NCBI RefSeq assembly: GCF_014207635.1
Contig: NZ_JACHIE010000003.1
Location: 62,001 to 126,000 of the forward strand
Reading direction: 5' to 3'
From: Acetobacter lovaniensis
Lineage (GTDB): Bacteria; Pseudomonadota; Alphaproteobacteria; Acetobacterales; Acetobacteraceae
DNA length: 64,000 nt
The notes under the pieces are model-generated. The model had not been told where the DNA came from. It did not search any database and saw nothing but the letters and a program-made list of their open reading frames with translations. Shown one piece after another: positions 8,619 to 17,645 of the stretch; within the stretch, counting starts at the first letter, position 1; every line of letters starts with the position of its first letter. The position numbers were made by a program, and so were the translations under genes.

Positions 8619-11285
8619 TCAGCCAGTAGCAGGTGTGTCTGTCTCCTGCCCGGCCTGCCTGCGCAGGTCGTACAGAATGTCCAGCGCAGCTCTGGGGGTC
8701 AGGCTATCCGGGTCAATCTCCATCAATCGTTTCTTTAGCGTATTTTCGCATGGTGGAGGTAATGTCTTCTGTGTGTCAAAAAGCGGTAAGGGTTCAGGTA
8801 TGGTATTTTCAGCACGTTCAAGTTCACGCAGCAGCCGACCAGCCCGCTCCACCACGCCTGCGGGCACGCCAGCCAGCCGCGCCACATGTACACCCCAGCT
8901 TTTTTTTGCTGATCCTGCAAGCACTTCGTGCAAAAAAACGATCTGCCCACGCCACTCACGCACCGCCATTGTATGCAGGCACAAACGGGGCAGAGTATCG
9001 ACCAGCCGCGAAAGTTCGTGGAAGTGGGTTGCAAAAATTGCACGACAGCGCACCGTTGAATGCAGGGCCTCCAGCACCGACCAGGCAATAGCCAGCCCGT
9101 CCAGCGTTGCGGTCCCCCGCCCGATTTCATCCACCACCACAAGCGAGCGCGGACCAGCCTGATTGAGAATGGCGGCTGTTTCGGTCATTTCCACCATAAA
9201 GGTGGAACGCCCGCGCGCCAGATCATCCGATGCGCCAACACGGGAGAACAACTGGTCCACCACCCCGATGCGCGCGGAATCCGCCGCTACGGGAAAGCCT
9301 CCCTGCGCCAGAATGACCGCCAGCGCCGTCTGCCGCAAAAAGGTGGACTTACCGGCCATGTTCGGCCCGGTCAGCAGCATGACACGCCGCTCTGGGGCCA
9401 GTACGCAGCCATTGGGGGTAAAACGCGCCCCCCGTGGCAGGGCCGCCTCCACCACAGGGTGGCGGCAGCCTTGCAGGTCAAACGCCGTATCCTCACGCAC
9501 GTCGGGCCTGCACCATGTTCCACCCGTGGCCAGTGCCGCGCAGGACTGCAACACATCCAGCATCGCCAGTGCCTGTGCCAGTTCGGGCAGTTCCCGCTCG
9601 GCCAGGACTTTGGCCGTCAGTTCCGCGAACACCTGCTTTTCGCGCAGGGCGGCTTTTTCCGCCGCCTCGGTAATGCGCATGTTCAGGCTGGCCAGTTCCT
9701 CCGTTGCGAACCGCGCCATGCTGGCCGTACCCTGCCGCAGAATAAGGTCCGGATTGTCCTTGAGCCGCGCACTGGCCCCCACAGGCACTTCCATCACGTA
9801 ACCAAGTTGGGCGTGGTGACGGATCTTAAGGTTGGAAACCTCAAACCGGGTTGCGTACTCCGTCTGCAAGGCGGCAATCAGGCGGCGCGAGTTATCACGC
9901 AGGACACGGTGTTCATCCAGTTCCCGGTCATAGCCCGCGGCAATCACGCCGCCATCATCCAGCCGGGCGGGCAGTTCTTCCGCCAGTGCCGTGTGCAACT
10001 CGGCCTCCAGCGCACGGGCCGCACCCAGCCAGCCCATGCCATGGGCCAGAACCGCAGGAAGCCGGGCAGCATCCCCTCCGTCTGGCCCTGCCAGAATACG
10101 GGCAGCCTCACGCGCGGCATGCAGCCCATCACGTATGCCTGCCATATCACGCGGAAGCCCCCGACCGAGCGAGAGCCTGCCCAGCGCACGGGCAATATCG
10201 GGCGCTTTTTTCAGCGCATCGCGCAGGGCTGCACAACGGGCCGCGTGGTCCTTGAGCCACCACCAGCCCTCCTGCCGGGCGGCAATAGCCGCTACCTCCG
10301 TGAGCGGAGAGGCCAGCCATTCCGCCAGCATGCGCGCCCCTGCAGCGCTGACCGTGCGGTTGATGGCTGTAAACAGGGTATGTTCCACCCCGCCATCACG
10401 CGCGCGCAGAATGTCCAGACTGGCGCGGGTAGCCGGGTCTATGCCCAGTACGCCATTCTGGCTTTGTGCAATGGGGTGGGCCAGCCGGGGCAGCTTGCCC
10501 GCCTGCGAGCGGCGCACATAGTCCACCGCCATGGCAGCCGCCACGCTCTCCTCGTCCGAAAACGTGCCAAAGGCTTCAATACTCGCCACATCAAAGGCTG
10601 CGGCCAGACGCTGGCGGGCACTGCCGGGAGCGGGCAATGTGGCCTCGGGCGCGCGGCGGGCTTCGTAATCGCCCAGTTCCACGGCGGCACCAGCCAGAAT
10701 TTCCGCCGGGTCCAAACGCCCCAGCAGGGCGGGCAAGGCTGTGGCGGGCAGGCTTGCGGTTTCAAACAGGCCGGTGGACACATCAATCCACGCAGCGCCA
10801 AACAGGGCTGCACCCTCCGCTGGCGCATCCTTGCGGCGTTTGCCTTTATCTGCCCCAGCGGGGCAGACCAGTGCGAGTAGCAGGTTGGAGCGGCCGGGCT
10901 CCAGCAGTTCATCCTCCGTGAGCGTTCCGGGCGTTACCACCCGCACAATGCCACGCGCCAGCGGCCCCTTGCTGGCGGGGCGCCCCTTGCTCGGCACCTC
11001 GGTCTGCTCGGCCACCGCAACCCGGAACCCCCGACGGATCAGGCGCGACAGATAGGCCGGAGCCGCAGCCACGGGCACACCGCACATGGCTATGGGCTCG
11101 CCCCCATGGTTGCCACGGGCGGTCAGGGCAATATCCAGCGCGGCGGCGGCTGCCGTGGCGTCATCAAAAAACAGTTCGTAAAAATCGCCCATGCGGAAGA
11201 ACAGAAGGGCTTCGGGATTTTCCGCCTTGAGCGTAAACCACTGCGCCATGGCTGGCGTAGCGCCATCGGGAGAGATACGTGTCAT
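8619..11285 (-). CDS. mutS: DNA mismatch repair protein MutS
   Basis: Recognises mismatches and small loops and starts methyl-independent repair with MutL. The 888-residue protein has the mismatch-reading domain I with FFRMGDFYELFFDDA (Phe-X-Glu wedge), connector and core domains, then the ABC-type ATPase with Walker A GPNMAGKSTFLRQ, Walker B VVVDEIGRGTATLDG and FATHFHEL. The Walker B region reads ATLDG where many MutS have STFDG, a mild variation. It lies between the TPR-glycosyltransferase gene and glnD, all on the minus strand with gaps under 50 bases. Confidence 0.96.
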   Translation of the reverse strand: MTRISPDGATPAMAQWFTLKAENPEALLFFRMGDFYELFFDDATAAAAALDIALTARGNHGGEPIAMCGVPVAAAPAYLSRLIRRGFRVAVAEQTEVPSKGRPASKGPLARGIVRVVTPGTLTEDELLEPGRSNLLLALVCPAGADKGKRRKDAPAEGAALFGAAWIDVSTGLFETASLPATALPALLGRLDPAEILAGAAVELGDYEARRAPEATLPAPGSARQRLAAAFDVASIEAFGTFSDEESVAAAMAVDYVRRSQAGKLPRLAHPIAQSQNGVLGIDPATRASLDILRARDGGVEHTLFTAINRTVSAAGARMLAEWLASPLTEVAAIAARQEGWWWLKDHAARCAALRDALKKAPDIARALGRLSLGRGLPRDMAGIRDGLHAAREAARILAGPDGGDAARLPAVLAHGMGWLGAARALEAELHTALAEELPARLDDGGVIAAGYDRELDEHRVLRDNSRRLIAALQTEYATRFEVSNLKIRHHAQLGYVMEVPVGASARLKDNPDLILRQGTASMARFATEELASLNMRITEAAEKAALREKQVFAELTAKVLAERELPELAQALAMLDVLQSCAALATGGTWCRPDVREDTAFDLQGCRHPVVEAALPRGARFTPNGCVLAPERRVMLLTGPNMAGKSTFLRQTALAVILAQGGFPVAADSARIGVVDQLFSRVGASDDLARGRSTFMVEMTETAAILNQAGPRSLVVVDEIGRGTATLDGLAIAWSVLEALHSTVRCRAIFATHFHELSRLVDTLPRLCLHTMAVREWRGQIVFLHEVLAGSAKKSWGVHVARLAGVPAGVVERAGRLLRELERAENTIPEPLPLFDTQKTLPPPCENTLKKRLMEIDPDSLTPRAALDILYDLRRQAGQETDTPATG

Positions 11286-11300
11286 GCCTGCATCATAAAG

Positions 11301-13229
11301 CTACAATTCGTGGGAGCAACCGCCCTGCTCTTTGCATAGCACTGCCTGCTCCAGCCAGCGTGCGGCCGTTGCAAGCGGGTGGTGCCAACTGGGAACATCC
11401 CCCTCCGGGGCAGGCTGCCGGACAATCCGGACCGAAGGGTACCACACACTGCGCTCCAGCGCACAGGGGGAAGCCCCAGCCCCTGCGGGAAAGACAGAGG
11501 CCGCTGCCCAGCGCCAGTCCCCTGCATACCGGTTCAAGAGCAGGGTGGGTTTACCCAGTAAGCCCGCCAGATGAACAACCATGGTGTCCACACTCACCAC
11601 CACATCCAGCCCGGCTATGATCCGGGCCGTGGCCAGCAGGTCCCCCGCTGGCAGGGGGCTAAGGGGTAGCGGCACATCCTCCAGCCGCGAACAGGGCTGC
11701 AAAGCCTGAAAACTCACGCCTTTTACAGCAGCCAGCCCACCCAGCAGGGCCGGAGCGAGCGAGCGCCTGCGGTCAAACTGGTAGCCAGAATTGCCCGACC
11801 AGCACAGCCCCACCCGTAACCCCTCCCCCACACATGGCGGAACTGGCCCTGCAAAACACGCAGGATCAGGCTGCCAGGCAAAAGGGCTTGCCACCCCAAG
11901 CCTTTGGGGCAGGCTTAACAGGCTGCAACATGCCTCCGCATGGCCTGCCTGTTCCGGCAGGTAAAGCTGCACACGCCCACCCCATTGGGGGAGCAGGCAG
12001 CGCACAAGCGCGTGCATACTCTGGGGCACCAGCAGGCTAACCCGTGCCCTTTGGGCCGCCAGCCCCACATAGCGCAGGAACTGCAAGGCATCGCCCAGCC
12101 CCTGCTCGGCATAGAGCAGCACGGCACCTGTTGTGGTGCGCCCATCCCACTGCGCCATGCTGGCTACACAATGTGGGGGTACCAGCAGGTCCCGGCGTGC
12201 TTCAAACAGCGCCCACCCCTGCGCAAACTCCCCGACAGACAAGCAAAGACCGGCAAGGTCCAGCGTTGCACGCGCCCGGTCCTGTAGCGTGGTGGCGTGC
12301 TGCATGGCCTGTGTAAACAGGTCCCGCGCGGTTTGTGTATGGCCAAGGTCCATCAGCACCGTGCCGTAATTAAGTGCTAGCCGGGCATCATCCGGTTGCT
12401 GCCTGTAGGCGGCTTCCAGCGCTTGCCCGGCACTGTGCAACCGGCCCTGCGCCATAAGCACAAGCCCCAGATTTGTCAGGGTTTCCGCCACATCCGGGGC
12501 CAGTGCGGCTGACAGGCGCAGGGCCTGCTCCGCTCCCTCATAATCCCGTATGGCAAACAGGGCTGCCCCGTGATTTGCCAGAGCCTGCGGGTTATCCGGC
12601 ATGGCCTGCGCCACATACCGGAAATACGGTTCCGCCTCCCCCATACGCCCGGCACGCTCAAGCAGCATGGCATGCAGGTTATGGGCGGCAACATCCTCCC
12701 CCGCCAGCCTTAGTGCGCGGGCGGACAGGCTGATTGCCTCCTCCACCCGCCCATACCGGGCCAGAAAGGCCGCCAGCGCCATGTGCCGCTCCGGCTCCAG
12801 CGGGCGCAGGGAGAGTGCTTTTTTCAAGGCCTGTTCAGCCTCGGGCAGGCGGCCCGCTTTTTCCAGTATCTGGCCCATGGCGTCATGCGCGCGGGGGTCC
12901 GCGGGCGTTGCAAGCACGGCCACACTGGCCGCCGCACGCGCCTGCTCCACATGCCCCACTTCCAGCAGGGCCAACCCCAGCGTGATATAAAAAAACGGCT
13001 CCCCCGCCAGCTCCACTGCCTTGCCCGCAAGGGCTACCGCGGCCGCTGCATTCCCCCCGGCACGGGCAATGCAGGCCATGGCGTGCCAGCCCTGTGCATC
13101 CGCAGGGTTGAGCCGCAAATGCGCGCGCAAAAGGGATTCGGCCTGCTCGGCATCCCCCCGTGCCAGACAGGCCAGCGCCATATCCGCCGGAGCCAGCGGA
13201 GGATCCTGATCCGTTTTTTTCCCGTTCAC
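11301..13229 (-). CDS. TPR protein with C-terminal GT9-like glycosyltransferase domain
   Basis: The 642-residue protein has about eight to nine tetratricopeptide repeats over residues ~15-340 (for example AQGWHAMACIARAGGNAAAA, DPRAHDAMGQILEKAGRLPE). The C-terminal half carries LLYAEQGLGDALQFLRYVGL, VGLCWSGN and DVVVSVDTMVVHLAGLLGKP, which resemble GT-B enzymes of the heptosyltransferase/OGT superfamily. There is no signal peptide. Relatives in alphaproteobacteria are often near polysaccharide or flagellar loci; here the gene stands before mutS, so context says little about the acceptor. Catalytic activity is inferred from fold motifs only. Confidence 0.8.
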   Translation of the reverse strand: MNGKKTDQDPPLAPADMALACLARGDAEQAESLLRAHLRLNPADAQGWHAMACIARAGGNAAAAVALAGKAVELAGEPFFYITLGLALLEVGHVEQARAAASVAVLATPADPRAHDAMGQILEKAGRLPEAEQALKKALSLRPLEPERHMALAAFLARYGRVEEAISLSARALRLAGEDVAAHNLHAMLLERAGRMGEAEPYFRYVAQAMPDNPQALANHGAALFAIRDYEGAEQALRLSAALAPDVAETLTNLGLVLMAQGRLHSAGQALEAAYRQQPDDARLALNYGTVLMDLGHTQTARDLFTQAMQHATTLQDRARATLDLAGLCLSVGEFAQGWALFEARRDLLVPPHCVASMAQWDGRTTTGAVLLYAEQGLGDALQFLRYVGLAAQRARVSLLVPQSMHALVRCLLPQWGGRVQLYLPEQAGHAEACCSLLSLPQRLGVASPFAWQPDPACFAGPVPPCVGEGLRVGLCWSGNSGYQFDRRRSLAPALLGGLAAVKGVSFQALQPCSRLEDVPLPLSPLPAGDLLATARIIAGLDVVVSVDTMVVHLAGLLGKPTLLLNRYAGDWRWAAASVFPAGAGASPCALERSVWYPSVRIVRQPAPEGDVPSWHHPLATAARWLEQAVLCKEQGGCSHEL

Positions 13230-13331
13230 GCGGTCTGCCCCTTTAATTTTGCAGCCAAACCCGGCCTGAAAGGTGGATATGCCCGATCAGACACATTTTG
13301 TTTGCGGACATGATGCTGTAGCATCCCCTGC

Positions 13332-14837
13332 ATGAACAAAGCCTATCTTTCCCTCGAGCGCCACTTTGCGCGTCTTTCCTCCCTCAATGATGCCCTTGGT
13401 ATTTTGGGGTGGGACAAGGAAGTTATGATGCCATCGGGCGCTGCCGAGCGCCGGGCCGACAATCTGGCCATGCTGGAAGGGCTGCGCCACGAAATCCTGA
13501 CCGCTCCGGTTATGGCGGACCTGCTGGCCGAGGCCGAAGCAGGGGATGATCCGTGGCGTGCTGCCAATCTGGAGCAGATGCGCAGGCAGCACACTCAGGC
13601 CACCGCCCTGCCGGGTGAGCTGGTGGAAGCCAGCGCACAGGCCACGGCACGGTGCGAAATGGCATGGCGCACCGCCCGTGAGGAAAGTGACTTTAAAAGC
13701 CTTGAGCCGCATCTGGCAGAAGTGCTGCGCCTGACGCGTGAGACCGCCGTCGCCACGGGCGAGGCCATGGGGCTGACTGACTACGACGCCCTGCTCGACA
13801 GTTTTGACCCCGGCACACGGCAGGCGGACATTGACCCTGTTTTTACGTCTCTGGCCGCAGAACTGCCTGAACTGATTGGCTCCGTGCTGGAACAGCAGGC
13901 CAGCCTGCCAGCCCTTCAGCCCCCCGCAGGTCCATTCCCCATTGCACGGCAGGAAGCTCTGGGCCGCCGCCTGATGCACCATATGGGGTTTGACGTAACA
14001 CGCGGCAGGCTGGACGTAAGCGCGCACCCGTTCTGCGGTGGTGCGACCCACGACGTACGCCTGACCACCCGCTACGTGGAGGCCGATTTTATTCCCGCCA
14101 TGATGGGTGTGCTGCACGAAACAGGCCACGCCCTGTATGAAATGGGGCTCCCAGCCGAATGGGCCAGCCAGCCTGTTGGCCAGTCCGGCGGCATGACCCT
14201 GCATGAAAGCCAGTCCCTGCTGATGGAAATGCAGTTCTGCCGCTCCCTCACCTTTGCAAACTGGCTGGCTCCGCAGGTTCGCAACAGTTTTGGCGTGGCG
14301 GACAACACCCCCGGATGGGACGCAGCCAGCCTGCACCGGCACCTGACGCATGTTGAACCCGGCTTTATTCGTGTGGATGCGGATGAGGTCACATACCCCG
14401 CCCATATTCTGGTCCGCTACGAGCTGGAAAAAGCCCTGATTTCGGGCGATCTGGCACTGGCCGACCTGCCCGGAGCCTTCAATGACCGCCTGCACGCCCT
14501 GCTGGGCCTGCGCGTGCCAGATGACCGGCGCGGCTGTTTGCAGGATATCCACTGGCCTGCGGGGCTGTTCGGCTACTTCCCCTGCTATGCCCTTGGTGCC
14601 ATGACCGCAGCGCAGTTGCGCAACGCCGCCTGCAAAGCCAATCCGGCCATCCTGCCCGCCATTGGTCAGGGGGATTTTGCTCCCCTGCTGGCATGGCTGC
14701 GCCAGAATGTTCATGGCCGCGCGCGCAGTGCCAGCATGCCCCGGATCATACAGGATGCCACCGGCAAACCGCTGGACGCCACGGCCTATCTGACCCATAT
14801 CCGCCGCCGTTACCTTGAACGCGCGCCCGATGCGTAA
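13332..14837 (+). CDS. Carboxypeptidase of family M32 (Taq-type)
   Basis: Zinc metallocarboxypeptidase that removes C-terminal residues from peptides in the cytoplasm. The 501-residue length matches the family. The active site HETGHALYE is the HExxH helix, followed by the third-ligand region LHESQSLLMEMQF; SAHPFCGGATHDVRLTTRY upstream is also M32-specific. No signal peptide. Start ATG at 13332, about 100 bases from the divergent TPR-glycosyltransferase gene, so the gap holds both promoters. It is probably monocistronic; the next gene on the same strand starts about 130 bases downstream. Confidence 0.93.
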   Translation: MNKAYLSLERHFARLSSLNDALGILGWDKEVMMPSGAAERRADNLAMLEGLRHEILTAPVMADLLAEAEAGDDPWRAANLEQMRRQHTQATALPGELVEASAQATARCEMAWRTAREESDFKSLEPHLAEVLRLTRETAVATGEAMGLTDYDALLDSFDPGTRQADIDPVFTSLAAELPELIGSVLEQQASLPALQPPAGPFPIARQEALGRRLMHHMGFDVTRGRLDVSAHPFCGGATHDVRLTTRYVEADFIPAMMGVLHETGHALYEMGLPAEWASQPVGQSGGMTLHESQSLLMEMQFCRSLTFANWLAPQVRNSFGVADNTPGWDAASLHRHLTHVEPGFIRVDADEVTYPAHILVRYELEKALISGDLALADLPGAFNDRLHALLGLRVPDDRRGCLQDIHWPAGLFGYFPCYALGAMTAAQLRNAACKANPAILPAIGQGDFAPLLAWLRQNVHGRARSASMPRIIQDATGKPLDATAYLTHIRRRYLERAPDA

Positions 14838-14964
14838 AAGGCAGCGTACCACACCCACAACAAACCGGCCCTGCACACAAGGCGTTTGCAAGGCCCGCCT
14901 GTGGGGCGGAAACTCCTGCCTACGTTTTTATGCCTAAACCTCCACCAACCGGGTGCCCGCGCGC

Positions 14965-16116
14965 ATGACTGTCCTTTTCCCCCGCTCCTACGCCCCCAGT
15001 CGCCGCGCGGCTTTTGGCCTGCTGGCAGCGTTGTTTGTTCTTCCGCTGGCCAGCGCCCCGGCATGGGCGCTGCACATGCCCAAGATTGCGGAACTGCCTG
15101 CCAGTGCGCTCCAGCCCTTCATGCAGTCCAGCAGCCAGATATGGGATGCAGTACTCCCCCTGCCTGACGGGCGCATGCTGCTGGAAGCCCCGGCATGGGT
15201 TGGCAACACCGGCCCGCAGCTTTTTGTGCGGGACACAAACGGGCAACTGGCCGCATGGCCCAATGCTGCATGGAACGCGCCCGAAGGGGAGGCACAAACC
15301 CGGTTTGTAGCCCTTGGCGGGCTGACCAGAACCGCGGACGGCCACATATGGGTGCTCGACAGCGGCGTGACAAACCGCAAGAACCCGCCCGTAGCCGCCC
15401 CCAAACTGGTGGAAATTGACCCTGGCACCAACACCGTACTCCGCACGGTACCCGTACAGGCCAGCGCCTTGCGGCCGGGGAGCATTCTGTCGGGCATTGC
15501 CGTGCATGGCACTACGGCTTACGTGCCCGATTCAGGCGTTGCGGGCCTGCTGGTGATTGACATTGCCACCGCCACAGCCCGGCGCTTTCTGGACCACCAC
15601 CCCGACCTTATTGCCAGCCGCCCGATTGTAACGCCCACCGGCCCGGTGCGGGACAACACAGGCCGTTACGCAGCCGTGGATGCCAGCATGGTTGCGGTCA
15701 GCCCCGATGGCACGTGGATTGTGCTTCAGGCTCCGGGGCAATACCTCTCCCGCGTGTCCACCGCCATTTTTACCGACCCCGACATAACCCCCGCCGCGTT
15801 TGAGGAAAGCGTGACACAATGGTTCAAAACCCCATCGCTTGGCGGCATGACCATTGATAATGACGGCACGCTTTACTGGGCCGACATCACAACATCGAGC
15901 ATTCTCAGCTACACCACCGGACGGGTGCCACGCAGGCTGATCACCGACCCGCGCCTGCAATGGCCCACCACACCGGGGCTGGACGGGCACGGGCACCTGT
16001 ATGTTTCCGCCAGTCAGCTCAACCACAGCACGGCTTTTGGCGCGCCCTCGGCCACCATTACATGGCCGATCACCATTTACGAGCTGACCCTGCCCACAAC
16101 ACCCCCGCCGGGCTAG
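14965..16116 (+). CDS. Secreted MRJP/yellow-family beta-propeller protein
   Basis: A 383-residue exported protein related to the major royal jelly/yellow family, which has a six-bladed propeller. Residues 1-35 form a signal peptide (Arg-rich start, hydrophobic AAFGLLAALFVLPLASA, cleavage near AWA). The mature part has propeller-like repeats such as GGLTRTADGHIWVLDSG, SGIAVHGTTAYVPDSG and GGMTIDNDGTLYWADITT. Bacterial members are described as L-dopachrome-tautomerase-related or gluconolactonase-like, but enzymatic function is not established. A GTG at 14953 is an alternative start; neither has a clear Shine-Dalgarno. It precedes thrC by 64 bases on the same strand with no evident functional link. 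Confidence 0.8.
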   Translation: MTVLFPRSYAPSRRAAFGLLAALFVLPLASAPAWALHMPKIAELPASALQPFMQSSSQIWDAVLPLPDGRMLLEAPAWVGNTGPQLFVRDTNGQLAAWPNAAWNAPEGEAQTRFVALGGLTRTADGHIWVLDSGVTNRKNPPVAAPKLVEIDPGTNTVLRTVPVQASALRPGSILSGIAVHGTTAYVPDSGVAGLLVIDIATATARRFLDHHPDLIASRPIVTPTGPVRDNTGRYAAVDASMVAVSPDGTWIVLQAPGQYLSRVSTAIFTDPDITPAAFEESVTQWFKTPSLGGMTIDNDGTLYWADITTSSILSYTTGRVPRRLITDPRLQWPTTPGLDGHGHLYVSASQLNHSTAFGAPSATITWPITIYELTLPTTPPPG

Positions 16117-16180
16117 GCGCTGCCGAAATTATCGTACAAGCCACTTCGCGGCATCCGTCATTCAGGATATAAACGCCCTC

Positions 16181-17581
16181 ATGCGCTACATTTCCACACG
16201 CGGGAATGCTCCCGTTCTTTCTTTTTCCGATGTTCTGCTGAGTGGTCTTGCCGAAGATGGCGGGCTGTATCTGCCACAGACATGGCCCGAATTCTCGCTA
16301 GCCGAGTGGCAGGCCATGCGTGCCCTGCCCTACCCGGAGCTGGCCGCCCATATTCTGGCCCGCTTTACCGGCTCCGACATTGACGAAGACACGCTCAAAA
16401 CCCTGTGCGCCAAAGCCTATGCCGGTTTTGACCACCCCGCCATTGTGCCGCTGACACAGGTGGAGGACGGACTGTTCGTGCAGGAACTGTTCCACGGCCC
16501 GACCCTTGCCTTCAAGGACATGGCCATGCAGGTGCTTGGCCAGCTTTTTGAACATGTTCTGACCCAGCGTAACGAGCACGTCACCATTGTCGGCGCCACC
16601 TCGGGGGATACGGGCTCCGCTGCCATTGAAGCCTGCCGGGGTCGCAAACGCCTGTCCGTGATCATTCTGCACCCCAAGGGCCGCACATCGGAAGTCCAGC
16701 GCAGGCAGATGACCACCGTGCGCGAACCCAACGTGACCAACCTTGCGGTTGAAGGCACGTTTGATGATTGTCAGGATCTGGTAAAAAGCCTGTTTGCGGA
16801 TCTTCCCTTCCGCCGGGAAATGCACCTTTCCGCCGTCAACTCCATCAACTGGGCACGTATTGCCGCGCAAATCCCGTACTATGTGCATGCCGCACTTGCT
16901 CTGGGCGCGCCGGAGCGTGAAGTCTCCTTTGCCGTGCCCACGGGCAACTTCGGCAATATTCTGGCGGCATGGGCTGCGCGCAAGATGGGCCTGCCCATCC
17001 GCCAGCTTTGCGTTGGCTCCAACCGGAACGACATTCTCACCCGCTTCCTCAACGCCAATGACATGACCATCAAAGGAGTGGTGCCCAGCCTCTCCCCCTC
17101 CATGGACATTCAGGTTTCTTCCAACTTCGAGCGCCTGCTGTTTGAACTGCTCGGGCGGGATGCCCCGGCCTGCGCCCGCATCATGACCGGCTTCCGCAGC
17201 ACGGGGCATATGGACGTACCAGCCGAAGTCTGGGAGAACGCCCGCACCCTGTTCTCCGGTCTGGCGCTGGATGATGCCCAGACCGAGGCCGAAATCCGCA
17301 CCCTGCACCAGCGGTCCAGCTATATGGCCGACCCGCATTCCGCCATTGGCATTGCCGCTGGCCGCCGCTTCCGCCAGCCGGGTATTCCCATGGTGGCCGA
17401 AGCCACGGCGCACCCGGCCAAGTTCCCCGACGCCATGGTAGCCGCTACGGGTATTCATCCCGCGCTCCCCGTGCATCTGGCGGACCTGTTCGAGCGGGAG
17501 GAGCGTTACCGCACGGTCCCCGCGACCGAAGGCGCGATCAAGGATGCAGTCCGCGCGGCGGTCCTTTCCAACGCAGGCTAA
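16181..17581 (+). CDS. thrC: Threonine synthase
   Basis: PLP enzyme converting O-phosphohomoserine to threonine, the last step of the pathway. The 466-residue protein starts MRYISTRGNAPVLSF, has the PLP lysine in HGPTLAFKDMAMQ, the phosphate-binding GATSGDTGSAAIEA, and VPTGNFGNILAAWAARKMG; this is the longer proteobacterial/fungal type. A strong intrinsic terminator follows the stop and precedes the M16 gene by only about 10 bases, so threonine synthesis and the protease may be only partly cotranscribed. Confidence 0.96.
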   Translation: MRYISTRGNAPVLSFSDVLLSGLAEDGGLYLPQTWPEFSLAEWQAMRALPYPELAAHILARFTGSDIDEDTLKTLCAKAYAGFDHPAIVPLTQVEDGLFVQELFHGPTLAFKDMAMQVLGQLFEHVLTQRNEHVTIVGATSGDTGSAAIEACRGRKRLSVIILHPKGRTSEVQRRQMTTVREPNVTNLAVEGTFDDCQDLVKSLFADLPFRREMHLSAVNSINWARIAAQIPYYVHAALALGAPEREVSFAVPTGNFGNILAAWAARKMGLPIRQLCVGSNRNDILTRFLNANDMTIKGVVPSLSPSMDIQVSSNFERLLFELLGRDAPACARIMTGFRSTGHMDVPAEVWENARTLFSGLALDDAQTEAEIRTLHQRSSYMADPHSAIGIAAGRRFRQPGIPMVAEATAHPAKFPDAMVAATGIHPALPVHLADLFEREERYRTVPATEGAIKDAVRAAVLSNAG

Positions 17582-17601
17582 GTAAAACACCCTCCCCCAT
17601 T

Positions 17602-17635
17602 GCAGGGCTGCCCACGCGGCAGCCCTGCTGTTTTT
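17602..17635 (+). terminator. Intrinsic terminator between thrC and the M16 protease gene
   Basis: A perfect 11-bp stem (GCAGGGCTGCC / GGCAGCCCTGC, 5-base loop) is followed by TGTTTTT. It begins 20 bases after the thrC stop and ends about 10 bases before the next start codon, overlapping the place where a leader and ribosome site must lie. Confidence 0.8.
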
Positions 17636-17645
17636 CAGGACAAGA

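Noticed and set aside
9060-10880. 606-codon frame on the plus strand
   Set aside because: Antisense to mutS; low-complexity His/Gln/Arg-rich translation with no recognisable domain.
13287-14891. 534-codon frame on the minus strand
   Set aside because: Antisense to the M32 carboxypeptidase, which has clear motifs.
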